Shown here: positions 37,401-52,400 of the stretch, one piece after another
Position numbering within the stretch: position 1 is the stretch's first letter
Layout of the letters: each line of letters begins with the position of its first letter
Origin: Actinernus sp. WN-2022
Taxonomy: Eukaryota > Cnidaria > Anthozoa > Actiniaria > Actinernidae
Reading direction: 5' to 3'
DNA length: 64,000 bases
Assembly: GCA_030867875.1 (NCBI GenBank)
Contig: JAOWCC010001634.1
Location: 9,752,778 to 9,816,777, forward strand
Made by a program: the position numbers and the translations under genes
Notes under the pieces: generated by a model
Database searches by the model: none
What the model saw: the letters and a program-made list of their open reading frames with translations, nothing else
What the model was told of the DNA's origin: nothing

Positions 37401-40400
37401 TATCTTTGCTAAATATTGAACGTTGATTGGTCGACAGGATTAGCTCTTTCTAGCATCCTGATTCATTGGCTGACAAAAATAATATGCAGCGTGGTATTCA
37501 CATGTACAGGCTGTGATGCTTGTCATACATGTATATCACATAACTGACACAAGTGTAATAATTATTATAACCTTTTCTTATCGGCTTAGATTGTGTCAGG
37601 CAAAATGTTATGCCTGGGATCAAAGTCCATCTAGAACACTAGAACCCAGCACTCCATTCCAGAGGTTCTTCTCATGCATCCGGTACTTGCTGATCAGTAA
37701 ACTTAGCGAGATGGACCTTGGGTACCCAGTAGGCTTTGACACATCATGCCGGCATAATTTCAAGCATAATACTATAGTCAGAGCATCGGGTATTATGCTG
37801 GCATAATACTAATAGTTTGGGGCATTAATAGGTCTTTCCAACGAAATCCTAAATCTAAATCGTTATAATTCTTTTCAGTTTGTCACCAAATACTACAAGA
37901 GAAATGCAACTGCACTCTAGGCTAGGTTAGTTTCCAGTCTTCTCTGAAGGTTTGGGGCTAGGTTAGTTTCCAGTCTCCTGGAGTTGTCATTTTCTTTGGC
38001 ATAATTGGGAGCATAATACATCCAGGCGAGCATAATTTGGAGCATAATACTCTGTTTCCAAGGGTGTCGCCAAGGAGCATAATACTTAAATTTTAGGAGC
38101 ATAATGTGTCAAAGCCTAGTACCCAGGGTGCTGGCGATAAGACTCCTGCCAATTGTCCCAGTGGGTTGTTTGTGACATTTATAATTTTATTAATTTTCAT
38201 TAAAATTAATCATTTCACTAGTTTAGGAAACTGGAAAATAATTAAGAAATTGTTCGCATAAGAACTGGAGCACTCAACGGCAAAGGAATGTAAAAGGTGT
38301 TAATTTTCTATTCTTCTTTCTCCTAATTTGATTGGTTGGTGTTAATAAATTCAATAGAAAACCAGTGAAGAAATGTATTTTCATTAGTTAACTTTTGGAC
38401 TTTTAATGTATTTTTGATCAAACTAACTAGTAGCATTGTATGGTATGATTTAAAAGAAAATTGTTTTTTGTGGAAAGTTCTCAAATTGGTGATTCAAGTA
38501 TCTTTTGTCTTCCCCCTTTCCTATTGGCTGATGGTGTTTTCTTTATGCTTTCACTGTAAAAATGGCGAATTGTGCACAGTTTTCTTGATTTCCCTTTGGA
38601 ACTTTGACTGTGGACATCTCTGACAGCATTTGAGACATATTCAAGCAAAATCGTACTTGAGGATAATTATGCTGGTCTGCTACAGCTATATGATACAGCT
38701 TATTGTCTTTGCTCCAGTTCTAATGCAAACCATTTCTTAATGCATACAGTATTGTGCAAAAGTCATGCAAACGTATTTTGACGAATTTCGCTTTGTTCCT
38801 ACGAATGTGGCCGAAATTCCATCAAAATTTCGGGCAACTTTTCGTTCAAACTTTTGACGAAAAATGATCAAATACGCGAAAATTCAATGCCAAGGCGAAA
38901 TATCGCCAACCTGCGAGCAACATTTTGACGATATTTTGTTTATTGTCAAACGAAAATTCGGACCAGGTTATCGAAATATTGTGATCCGAAATTTTGGCAA
39001 GCGTACGTGTTCATTGCACAATTTAATATTTTAACCTTTCTTTCACCAGGTTTACCGCATGACATTCGAATTCATGACAAACAGTTTAACAAACGTACAG
39101 TAAGATGGTTTTGGTAAATACCCTGCGTGCCAGATTTGTCAAAAAGTCAAGATTCTCATATAATAAAAGTCCCCATCAATCGTGAACTGTCAGCTAGACG
39201 CGTGTCTCATTTCTGACAAATACCGCGGGGGCGCAATTTATTTCCATTTACGCGAACTGATCGATCTGATCCGATGCATTTAAGCTCTTTTAATTCAGAA
39301 GGAATTGCACTTCCCAGTAGAAGTTTTCTGGTAAGAGTATAGAAGGTTTTGCACGTCTTTCAATATGACAAACGTTGCTTCAAAACTCTGTTGATGTTCT
39401 GTAAAAAATCAGACTGACACGTTCACGCCTGACTGAATGCACTTGGAAATTCAGACTCCAAGAAGAGTTGAGATTTTAATACACAACCATTTACAATGAT
39501 TTCTGCCGAAACCTTTTAATACTAGTAACAAGACGAGGATCTGCCGTAAATGTGAAACTACACTGAAGCAAAAGTTTATTTGGTGTTATGCTTTGCGCTA
39601 AGCGAGTGAGTCAAGCTTTAAAGCGAACCATACACCGCCTGTCTGGGAACTAAGCAAGCAGCCGTTGTTTTGTTTATTTTATGGCTCACGATATTTCGAT
39701 AACTGCATGGTCTGAATTTACTTGAAAACTTTATGCAATGACTTTTACAAAGATCTGGAAGGCTGACGGATCTGAATATTATTGTGGATATACGGATAAC
39801 GTTTACAAAATTGAACACTTGGTCGAATTGACCGAGTGAGCCAGAAAAAGTAACTTGATCTTGGAGGGGCAAGGATCGAAATTTCGAAGGATCGACATTT
39901 CGAAGAAGCAAAGTTTCGTGCGAATATTCGAAGAGTACCAAACAAAATTTTGCACAATATTTCGTAGACTGCAGCGAATTTTCGTGCTAACCTGTCGCAG
40001 AGCACTGCGAAATTTCACACAGATTAAACAAAAGGCTTAACGAAATGTCGGCGAAATTTCGTTTTGTGAAAATTTACGTTCTTTTTGCCATAAAGCCCCG
40101 AAAAGCTCTGAAATTTGCCGAATGGTGTTTGCATGACTTCTGCACAATACTGTAGGAAATATGGACCATGATGGTCAGATTTCGAATCCAAGATTAGACA
40201 GTGCCTCAAGTAATAAGCCGGCTAAGAAAGATAGCACTTAACCGCAAGGAGCAAGGTGTTCATTTTCTATTCTTCTTTCTTGTAATTTCATTGGTTGTTA
40301 CTCTTAAAACCATAGAAAACCATTGCAATTGAAAAACCATTTTCATTCAATAATTCTTGAAGTTTGAATTTATTTTTGATAAAACTACCGTAATTATTAG

Positions 40401-43400
40401 TTATACCATGGCATTTTGGGCTATTAGTGATTTAAATTTCCCTGAGAGCCGAGGGAAGATTTGTAAAAGTCCCGAGGCCACTTCGGCCAAGGGACTTTTA
40501 CAAATCTTCCCTCGGCTCTCAGGGAAATTTAAATCACTAATAGCCCAAAATGCCATGGTATAAGACGCCGAGGAACGGAACAAATATCTGAGAACTTTAG
40601 TTTTCTCTGCTGAAACTAAAGACGTCGCAGTTGAGTTGCTTTGTTTAATGCTTGACTGAGCACCATTGATTGAATGACCCTGGCTTCCCTTGGGGACAAG
40701 CGTGTTGTTTTTGAGAAGAATAACACTAAAATACAATGTAATTATGCGGTTGACTAAATATTCAAAGAGCATGCACGTTTATGGTTTTAAGTATCCCACA
40801 TGGAAGAAGCGGGCTTGAGAAATGAAGAGAATAATGCGCAGATTGAAATAGCGCTTTCCATATGGATTACGTTGACAGGTATAATGAAGACAGGTCAGTT
40901 TGGATTCAGTATTTTTCACCCGGAGCGCAGGGCTAGTTGTGCCAGAGGGAAGCAGGAGTTGATGCTTTTGACCCTCTCACTTCCAGCCTGCATTCTCTTC
41001 TAATTTTCCCTCATTACGCATGCAGGGGAAATTCAGAAATATGCATTTTAGAAATTTCCTGGCATTTCTAAATATCTCTCCCTTTAGGGAAAATTACTGG
41101 TTTAAATGTGCCTCGGAGAACAAAAGAATCCGAGGCTACCATGGTATAACTATAGTTTAATTTCGAAGAATATCGTATGTGGAGAAAGTTCTCAAATTTG
41201 TGATTGAAAGAACTTTTCATTTCTCCCTTTCTGAATTGGCTGGATGGTGGCTTTGAGTTTTCACAGTAAAAAGAGCCAATAGCATAAAAATACTTTATAT
41301 TCTGGGTGTAGTTTGGGACTGTAAACATCTCAGATAGCACTTCAGGCATATTCAAGCAAAATTGTATGTGGGATATGCTCATTGCCACAGCCTATTGTCT
41401 TTTGCTATAGTTCTTAGCTGAATCATAAGATTACTTAATGTTTATTTTACTAATGAGTGGATTATGCTGTAGCATACTCCAATATCACTTTAGTGACTGT
41501 TGCCTCCCATAATTATTGTTGCTCCTCTTAGTAACTACTGGGGAAGGGACATCAACCCCTAGTCATCCTACACTTTCCAAGATGCCAACTCCTACAAAGT
41601 CTGGTAGAATATCGTAAGTATTAGCATTGTGTAGTAAGTTATTGATTTAATAAACCAGTAAAGAGAGAGTGAGATTGATTTGTTACATGGTCTTTACTTC
41701 AAAGCTGTGATGTCAAACACACATCCATTCAGCTTTGCATTTGAGTTAATGCATCACACAAATCATAAACTAGTCAGTCGGTGTTGTGTAAATGCCAGAA
41801 ACCGGTGAATTTTGCCTTCTGTGAAAACCCAATTGCTGGCGAAGAAAGACCTCAGACAAATTATGAACATTGTTTGGCTGCTATTTTTCTTAACTACAAC
41901 CCTGAACAGTGCAGTATATTATTGTTACAAGACAGTGTTATCTTTTGTAACCCTTAGTTTCCTCAGAGTTCCTAATCTCTGTGCCCTGTCTGTCCACATT
42001 GCTAATGTTTTTATTTCTCACATGTTCTCAAGATCCTCTCCTGGTGCTGTCAGGAAGTATTACCAAGTACCCTCTGCCACTAATGAACTGAAGGATCTCT
42101 GCAAAGAGCTATTCACAGCTGTCAAAGATTGTACAGTGAGTGAAGAGAGGTTTTAAAGAAAGAGGTTTTAAAGCAAAAGAGGTTTTAAAGTGAGGGAAGA
42201 GAGAATGTGATGTCCACTGTGTCACAGTGAGAGGCCTTTATATTAGAAGTCCATGCCAGACACAGTTATTTTCAGCAATTTTCATTGGGGAAAATTAAAG
42301 CAATATTATTACAAAAATGATTAACCAACTTCAAGGAAGAAAAATACTGGGTATCATTTCAAACAAGCATTGAGGTTAAGTCGTGACCTGGCTTCTCTTT
42401 CAACCGCTCCGTAGACTGGAAGGTCGTGGAAAAGAGTCCAGTAGATATTGTATGCACATGCTCAAAACTGTCAAATCAGGAATAAGATCAAATTTGTGGG
42501 AATATTTGCGGGGTTTACAGAAAAAAACATTATTTGAAGGTTTTAAATGGCCAATAATCTCAGTGCAGAATTTCCACAACACAAGCACAAACATTTTCTT
42601 GTCTTTATTGCTTCTCGTATGACCACTAGGACTAGAGCATTAACAATTTGGATTTACACTTAGATCGAAGGTTCAAGTCCACGCATTTCATTTTCACTGA
42701 AATCAGTCCGCTTCACTGCTGTTACCCTGTGCTCCTTTAATGTAGTCATTTGATCATCCATCAGACTGGATACAAGTGGAGAAATCAAAATTGTAATCGA
42801 CGAATCACAAGTCTGTTATGGTCAAGATCTTAAAGAATCGCATACAAAAGGAAATAAAGTACAAACCAGCGACTTGCAAAAACCAGTGCTGAAGTTTCCA
42901 AAGACATCTTTACCTTTGCATAGATTAAATAATGCTTCTAGTTGTTCAAACTTCCATACAAATTTATAATTGCATACTTTCAAGTACTGTTTAAAACACG
43001 AACAGCAGTGTTTTATCAAGTTTAAAAATTCGAGGGCGAAGACGTGCTGTGAGTGTTTTAAACGGCTTCAAAAACGCTTTAAGAATGCAATGAAAGAAAG
43101 ACGCACATCTCAAGGGAATGGTTACTTAATGAACCATTGAACCTTTGTATTCACAACGCCATGCAAAATATTCGAGTAATCACCGCCTGCAATTACGAAC
43201 ATCTCAAGGGAATGATATGAAGAAATTACCATACTATGTTGTTTGAAGCGGCATTTCGCAATGCAAGAAGAATCTGCACTTGAAGGATTTGGTGTCGTGG
43301 TTTACCTCGATAAAGTTCAAGACTTGGAAAGCGACGTGACTGACATGACGGCAGACTCTAAATGTTTGACTCCGGCACAAAATATGTAAGTTTAATGTAC

Positions 43401-46400
43401 GTTTTTATAATTTTACGGCTTTGAGTTTGGTTTAATAATTGGAACTAAACAGTGGCTCGGTAAACAAGTAATGGTAGTTGGATAACTTCATTTTAAAAAT
43501 ATTATCTGAGTGTGTATCTCGGTAGTCTGCTGATATTAGTAAATTTAGTGCAAAATTTATTATCTAGGTACATTATGTTCCGTGTACTTTTTGCTATCTT
43601 TGGGTCTTTATCAGTGAATTCTTAATTAGGATGAAACTTTATATAAAATTTCATGTTCATTAATATTCTTTATATAAAACGTTCATCCTAATTAGCAATT
43701 CAGTGAGAAAGCTGAAACATCAATAGAAATTCCATTGTCTCAATCATTAACCCCGTTTCCCTCTGGGACAGAATTCAAATCCCTCCGCGGGCCTTTTAGA
43801 ATGATGAGATTTTATCAGGTATAAAGGAGCATGCACGTGACTGATTTGCTTCATCGGATTGGACAAAATGCTCATTAATTATTCATGAGTTTTTGAAGGC
43901 ATAATAAACGTTGATACAATTCAGTAAAAACCACACTCCACTCACACTGCCGCCATGATTATGAGCTATGTAGCCAGGCCACACCACATTTTTATGGTGT
44001 GGGCTGGTTACATTTATGACATATGCATGCCATATCTACTTGACTCTCTTTCCTGTGACCGTCCAGTCTAAGGAGCGGTCAGAAGATAGGCCAGGTTAGG
44101 ACTAGCATTGGGGGAGTAGACTTAACTGTTTGTAGCCAATTATTGCCACCAATACAACATTGACTCCAAATGTGCACAACACCAACTTGTTGGATGTACA
44201 TAAACTAATACATCTTTTTTAAATAAAAAAATATTGTTCCTTAGGATAGCAGTGGGCGACAGCTGTGCATCATTTTCCAGAAACTGCCATCAAGAGCTGT
44301 AAGTACAATGATTACTGTTTTTTAGAACAAAATGTGTTTGAAATTTCCAAAAATTGGTGATGTAATTTTTGAAATGTGTAGTTCTAGAAAATATTCATAC
44401 CTCACCATGGGGGGAATTGGGAATTGGAAATTGGGTCAGAGAACCAGGAAATTAGTTTAAACTCATCGGCATATGATGAGCTTGGGATTAGGTGCCTAGA
44501 GTTAGTCATGCTGGATGCACATGTCCACATATGACAAGGAGGTAACCATATTTATGGGTGGGAGGGGCAGGAGCAAATTTGCGTAATGCAGTGAGGAATA
44601 GATCCGCAACGATCTTCAACGTTGAGCACACAGTTAAGGGTGAGACTGCTGACCAGCAATGCCTCAATTTTAACTTTGCCTAAATTGCATTTATCCACAT
44701 TTTATTTGCAAGCGATGTTAAAGCAAAAGAGTCTTATGTTGCATGGACAACATGGCCGCTGTTCAGTTGTGATGTCACAATTCTTTAACCGAGAAACACT
44801 GGTGACTAACAATATTTAGTGTGTTTATGAACAAATACATTATTTTGTTTACGATGTAAATCGATCAAGAACCACTTTGTTTGGTTGAAAGCTTTAATTT
44901 TGGCAGACCAGAATGTGTTACAACAATTTCAGAAATGCAAGAAGTTTAAAAATTATTTTGAATTTCTGTTTATTCGTCTGTCATTTTTGTGCAAAGCGTG
45001 ATGCATAAATTTGACTTCGTTCTTGAGATGTTTTTTTACTACAAATGGCATTGTTAACAACCGGTCACAACCCTTCAAAGAAAAACCTCTGTTTGATTCA
45101 TGGCTTGCATGCTTTAATATGTCAGGTAATTTCATCGGTAAATAATATGTATTCCATCAAAGTTAGATCTAGAAAATAGAAATTCCGTAAATTATTTTTG
45201 TTATGAATACCGTATTTACCCGTGTATAATACGCGCCCATGTATAATACGCACCCCAGATTTCGGGCTCGTTTTGGATAATTAATATTAAATGACTTCAA
45301 AATCGAAAAAAGTAAAAAAATACCAAATCTTCGCGAATGCAGACGTCCAAAATTAAAATCATTAGACAATACGTCGCCAGAGTGTCAATGAAACACCGAC
45401 TTCCGAGCGTGAGGAAAAAGACAACAGGAAATAAATTCTACTTTAAATTGATTTATTTACATCATTTACCGATATTTACACTTAAGGTAAACTATTTATT
45501 CTTTTCTCTAAAATATACTGTTAATTCATTACAGATCTATTTACAGTTAGCTGAGACTTTTCTTCAATCAAATGTTCGAAGTGATCAAAAACCTTCAAAA
45601 ATCAAAAACCATCAAATTCTGATTCAGAGTCTGATGCAAACAGTTGGCTCACAAAAAAATCGTCCTGACCTGGTTCTTCATCGCTGTGCTCCTCAAAAGT
45701 CCGGTCGTCCTCTGTACCATCAAGGTTGTTGGAGATCCCGCACTTGAGAAAAGATCTCACAATCATGTCCTCTGGGATGTCGCGCCACGCTTTTGCAATC
45801 CACGAACAGATCATCTTTCCAATGGTTTCTTTTGCCTTCCACCAGCAGTAAACTCGTGAACGCCATCCATGTCATCCATAACTCCTTAACGCGATCTTTA
45901 AACGGCTTGTTCAAGCAGACATCCAGGGGCTGAAGCAACGAGGTTAAACCACCAGGAATGACTGTCAAGTCAGTGTTCTCACGCCAAAATGCCGTCTTCA
46001 CTGGGTCTGTCACGTGAGCCTCGAATGCGTCATAAACAAGCATGCTTCGTTCTCGTCCCAGTCCGAGGCCGCCGTGCCGATATCGCCAAACTTTCTCATT
46101 CCACAACTTCATTCTGTCGGTGTCCATCCAGCCCTTATCTTGGACAGCAACAACTACGCCGTGATTGTTCTTTATCTTTGGTAGTGTCTTTCTCTTAAAA
46201 ATGATCATGGGCTTTAACTTCGAGCCATCAGCGGCACACGCTAACACAACAGTGATGAGGTTCTTTTCATTTCTGGTAGTGCGAATTTTCACAGTTTTCT
46301 CACCAATGTTGTTGACTGTTTGGTTAGGCGGCATGTCAAATGTTAGCGGCATTTCATCCATGTTTGCGATTAAATGAAGCGGGTAACCGTGCTGCTTGCG

Positions 46401-49400
46401 ACCATTAATAACATAGCTGTGAAAGTTTATGATCTTCTCCTCATAGTCTGCTGGAAGTCGTTGTGCTAGTGTCGTTTTCTGTCATTCTTTTCTGTCATTC
46501 TTTTCAGGAATTGCTGGCACCAATGGTTCCCTGCCTCGAAAGATCCTTCTGGTATCTTGTATTTTTTATCCTTGGCGAGATCGAGTGCCTTCAGTCTGAT
46601 CAGCGATGGTAGAATTGCTAAACCATTGTCTTTTCTCTTTGACCCAAGCCAAAAGGTCAGCTTCCATTTCGGGCCATGCAGCTTTCCGTCCTCGAGCAGC
46701 ACGTTTCATTCGTGGCATTTTCTCCAAGTTCTCTTCTTTTTTTTTTTTTTTCTACAAACGTATGTTGCACTCGGAGACTCAAAACTCTCGCTCTGCAGCT
46801 CTGTTGCCATTCTTTTCCGCGAAGGTGATAATTCTTACCTTGTCACAAGTTCGGTAACTCTGACGCTTCATTCGTGTTGCCATGATCAATTTTGTGATTA
46901 TTGTTTACAGATGAAACTGATGTGTGAAAAGTGGGGTTTAAATAGCCACACTAAGTTATTCATGGGTTTAAATTTCAGTGTTTTTATTGGCCGCTTAAGC
47001 ATGAAACAGCCAATTATAATGTTTCCTTTGTTTGTGTTGTTATGCAAATTACATGTAGTCCTAAAATGCGAGGTTTCGTGTATAATACGCATCCCGATTT
47101 AAGGTCATTTTGGAGTGACATTACCTCCATAGTGGAATGGATATTTTCTTCAATTACAATGATTTAAAATTCTAAATTTTGAGGGTGGTTTATACAGTCA
47201 CGTTTATATAATTTGTTGTTGCCTAGTCAACATGGCACAACTTTGATGTGGTTAAATTATTCTAACAACTCTAAAAACTGAATTAAGGGCAATCATAAGA
47301 GTACATATAAATCTTGGTTTGGTGGATTAAATGAGTTGACATAAAGTCTTAATTAACATTTATCTGGGTCTAATTGTATGAAGGTTCAAATTCGCTGAAT
47401 TGATTGAATGAAGACAGCTTGGAAAATTCTGATCCAGTTAGCAAATGCAGACATTTTTTATGACAATGTGATCAAACGTTTTTCACACGTGTACCATACA
47501 AACCACATGTGCCATGTGTTTACTGCATTTGGTAAAATGAATTTGCTGAAATGCGGTGAAGTGAAACTGGGGACTGAACCACTTTTAGTAAAATGAAATT
47601 GTAGACTACCACTTTCAGTAAAACGAATTTGGTGACTCAATCACCTTTGGTAAAATTAATTTGGTCTTAAAATGTATGGAGTTCACCGAATGAAATCTAC
47701 TACAATGTACATGTGGTTACCAAATTATTCATTTTACCAAACTCTGTATGGTATGCAGCATATGAAAAACCTTTGACACATATACTGCACACGTATGGTA
47801 TCTCAAAAGCTTGCCAACATTACTGCCACCAGGAATACCCAGATTACTATTCGCTGATCAAGAAGCCCATAGACATGGCCAAGATCCAATCTAAACTGAA
47901 TGCTGATCAGTACCAGACACTGGACGAATTCATGGCGGACTTCCACCTCATGTTTGACAATGCCTGCCGATATAATGAGCCTGACTCACAAGTCTATAAA
48001 GTATGTAAAAAGAGAAAAGCAACATGACTTATTAGAGACAAGCAGTAATTACTAACATTGTGTGGACCCACAACTTACATGTACATGTATTATCCTCGTC
48101 CAAAAGCCTTTTATAGGTTGAAGGTTTTTTTGGGGGACATATCCTGGTATTCCAAAAAACACTGTTGTTTACATCAACAAACACAAAATGTAATTCCCAA
48201 AGGACATATTAAATGTATCAACTGCTTTGTATGTTTCAAAGGAAGGATATCTGCATGATTTAGAGGTATTCTGATTTCGGAATAAAACATGGCGTTAAAC
48301 ATGTTGCAGTTTATAGCCAAATTTGCTTAGCTGCAGAGGCATCATCTTGGAAATGATTATTTTAAAACCTTGTTATGCAACCAAAAATAATAATGTTTTG
48401 CAATCAAAATACAGTGTTCTCTTTGAAAGGCTTTGCTACACTTGGTTGATTAAAACAAATCAGAAAAACTTGTCACATTGATTGAAAGAATGATGTTAAC
48501 AGTTACAGTTCCATGCATATCTCTTTAGTTATTACATGTTGATGCAGTATTTGACGATTTGACGATTTGTGAATTTATTTTTCTGAGTGCTACAGGGGCA
48601 AGGTAAACAGAGCAATGTACAAAACATCAATAAAGGGATTTATCATATGACTGTTCTTTCGGGCATCGTTTTTCTTTTTACCATCAAACTTACTAGGTAT
48701 TCTACAGGGCATTACAGAAAGTTTAGTGGGATTACAGCTCCTTTTTGGCCCTCTGGTCGACCTTATGTGGTAATTTATGTCACAGTTGTGTTCTAATTAA
48801 TGCTTATTATCCAATTGACAGGATGCCTTGACTTTGTTGCGAGCACTGTTGAGAAAGAAGGCTGAGTTAGTTGGTGAGTGAGTGAGTGATGCATTTCCTA
48901 TGCTTCATGTTGTCAAGTGCATCGGATCATGTCATTGTGTTACTTTGTATTTCAGGGGATGAGAACAAGATTCCAAACGTTCCTTTCCTGGTTCAGAAAC
49001 TGCTACTAACTCTCTATACATCAGTCATGCAGCATGTGGTGAGCAAATGCCCCCCTTTTCTTAAGTTTTGAATAACAGTACTTACCCTTTGAATTCAATA
49101 CATGTTGGACTCGTTTGGCCGCGATGTTGGACAAAGTTTGCTTTCTGTCCATCATTCTATCCAACATCGTACGTGTTCAATTCAGTTGGACAGCGTGTAC
49201 AATATTTCTATGATTATCGTTAGGAATTATTATTATTATTATTAATGAACAAATGCTCTACCACTCTAAAATAATACAATCTGTGAATCACAAGACTTGT
49301 GAGTTGCAAGTTGGAACAAGTGAAATTTTGACTCTTGATTGGAGGTTGTGTTATGCGTAGTCCACACGAGCAAGTTTTCCTTGACAAGTTGCCTTGTTCA

Positions 49401-52400
49401 ATAACTGGCACGTCAGTTTTTCAACAAGGAGACTTGTCAAGGAAAAACTTGTCATTTTTGTCGTCTACACGAGCAAATAAAACTTGTCAAGGGAAAACTT
49501 GTCAAGGAAAACTTGCTTGTGTGGACTACACTTTACTTGCAAGCGGTACTGTACATGTGTACATTGCATGTCTGGCAATTTTTTGTTGTCTTTATAGACA
49601 TAAGTGTGAAATATATTGAAATTGAAACCAATGTTATGAAATAATAATACAATTTTGTAGGATGAAGAGGGACGATGTTTCAGTGACTCGCTGGCAGAAT
49701 TATCCATTAGACATGTGGACCAGAATAGTGAAATGTAAGCAACATTACTTATGGTCTGAAAAATCAATAATGATCTCTGACTGACCTGGGTTTATTCTAT
49801 CATAGAGTAGAGTGGTTTTCGATTGAGTGTCGAAAGTAAGAAGTGATTGCTTTGGTTTTGTGTCTGTTAGCTTTTCTATTGGCTGGGAATTTTTTTTGTA
49901 ATAAAAAAATATTACATTAACCAATACCAACTCACTTCACTTCACTCAAAAACTTCACAGTTTACCTAGGCTCTGGGCATTTCCTTACATTTTCCCTATA
50001 TTTTGTTATTGTAGAACTATTAATATTCATTTACAAATATTATTTTCTAAATATAGTAATACATATCTGTAAAGAATGAAGACGAAATGCGAATATAAAT
50101 AAATAAATAAGAAATAATAATCATACATGGATAGGCAGGAAAGTTCAGACTAAATTCACCTGTAGAATATGCTGCTTGTAACATTTAACTAGATTTTGTT
50201 GTTTTGTCAATAGGAAACTGAATTTAGAGAGCATTGGTGAAGCTCTTAGTAAAGTAAGTGATATACATCTTAATATGCATAAATGGAAATCTTATTTAAA
50301 TAGGAAAAAGTGCAGTGGCCAGGTCACTATTGAGTGGTTCACATTATAGTATATAGCCATTAGTGATACTGTGAAATATGATTCAGGCAATGAGCCAGGC
50401 TGTGCCATTGCACCATTCCTGCTTTAGAAACACATCAATTTTGTCCCTTGAAATAATATTATGATAAGGGTAAAATTGTCCAGCCTTGTCCTGCTTCCAA
50501 AGGGAATTAAATGCCAGATCACTTGCTAAGAACCAAATTCAATTTCTGGCTCAATCTCTAATGATTTGGATAGTGTAAAAGGTACTAGAGGTTTTAAGTG
50601 TCCTCAATGGATATCTTAAGGAGCTGTGTCATGGTGAGGGACACGCCTTTATGTTCTGGGCCAGAACAAAATGATTTTCAGTAGTTTTCATATAAACTGA
50701 CTATCCTAGCACATGCGTGGGATGAGAATCAATTACATTGCAGATCAAAAACACAACATTTCTCAACTCTTCATCATTTGTTACAGTACCAGTACAGGAG
50801 ATTAGACAAGTTACAGGATGATATCTTTGCCATCTTTGAGAAAGCCAGAAAGATAAGCCACTCAGATTGTGAGGTAAGATGTGAAAACTGTCATCAAGAT
50901 GTCATCAAAGGTTTTTATCTTATGTGCAGCAGTCTTGAGCCCAGTTTGATTTTGAGGAAGTGATGATGTTATTTGTGTCATAGGGTGTGTCTTGGTGACA
51001 GTTTCACTGGTATTGAGGAAGTGATGATGTAATTTGTGCCATAGGGTGTGTGGTGATGATAGTTTGACTGGTATTGAGGAAGTGATGATAGTTTGACTGG
51101 TATTGAGGAAGTGATGATGTAATTTGTGTCATAGGGTGTGTGGTGGTGACAGTTTGACTGGTATTGAGGAAGTGATGATGTAATTTGTGTCATAGGGTGT
51201 GTGGTGGTGACAGTTTCACTGGTATTGATAGGGTGTGGTGGTGGTGACAGTTTGACTGGTATTGAGGAAGTGATGATGTAATTTGCGTCATAGGGTGTGT
51301 GGTGGTGACAGTTTGCCTACTGTTCATGTACCACCCCACTGCTATGAAGACAGCATAACCATACTGATCCTCTTGTTAAAACATGTTCTCACATTAGGTT
51401 GGTACACAACGCATTAATGGTCAGAGTAACTCGAAATGTTTTTATCACTTAATCCTGTGACTGCAGTTCAAGCATTAAAAAAGTAAAAACTGTAGAATTT
51501 TAAAAAAATATCAAAGAGCGGCTGCTCAAGACTGACAAATGTATCACTTCTGAATGAGTGTGCTACTGAAAAGGTAAAGCTTTTTTCATGTTTTTATGTT
51601 ATTTAATAATTGTAGTCAGAGTATCAAATGCAGTGTGGGATTAATTAAAATTTCTGTGTTTTCTACAAGGGCTCATGCAACTATGATACTCATTGAAAAA
51701 CCTATGTGTTCCACTTAATTGCACTTTAAACCATGTGTTTACCTAATACACTAAAATAATATCATCTTTACATTATTATAAAAAATATCAAAAACTAGAG
51801 CGAGTTGTTGATCAGGGGTTCCAAACTCCGAGAAGCAATGAAAGCATGAGTCCGCTTTGGCCAAATGCTTTTATTGTTTTGAGGTGTTTGGAATCCCAGT
51901 GATCAACAAAGAAGCTTGATTTTTTTTATATGACTTCTCACACGAATACAATACCTGCATTCATAAATCATTAGAAAGTATTGTTTGCCAGTATTTTATT
52001 GAATACATTATAGACTACGAGGGTTGTGATTGTTATTTTGTCACTGTTGTTTCAACAAAATGGCCTGTTAGGGTAGTGGACAAGACAGCAGACTAGTAGC
52101 CAGGAGCAGCTATGAGAATGATGGTTCGAGTCGCACTCTGGGCACCAATTTTTATTTTTATCTTCTCCTTCACTGCATAGTTGAACCTGCATAGTTGAAC
52201 ACCTTGTTGGCATTTAAAAAAAAATCTTATTTTTTAACGGGACCTGAACCAACCATGGGGGCTGATCAAAGTCAGGACCCAGCTAATCCACAGATTGAAT
52301 TGTTATCATGTTGTTAGATGTATGATGATGCAACAGAGCTACAGGTGTTCTTCATCAACCAGCGAGATAAACTGTGTAAGGATGGTGAGAGGTTCATCTC

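Larger units (their letters stand above)
40253..41425 (+). repeat. Repeat family R1, copy 2 (interrupted)
   Basis: 40253-40400 matches 38285-38450, and 41148-41425 matches 38455-38735. The copy is therefore split by the 0.75-kb insertion 40400-41150. Confidence 0.75.
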
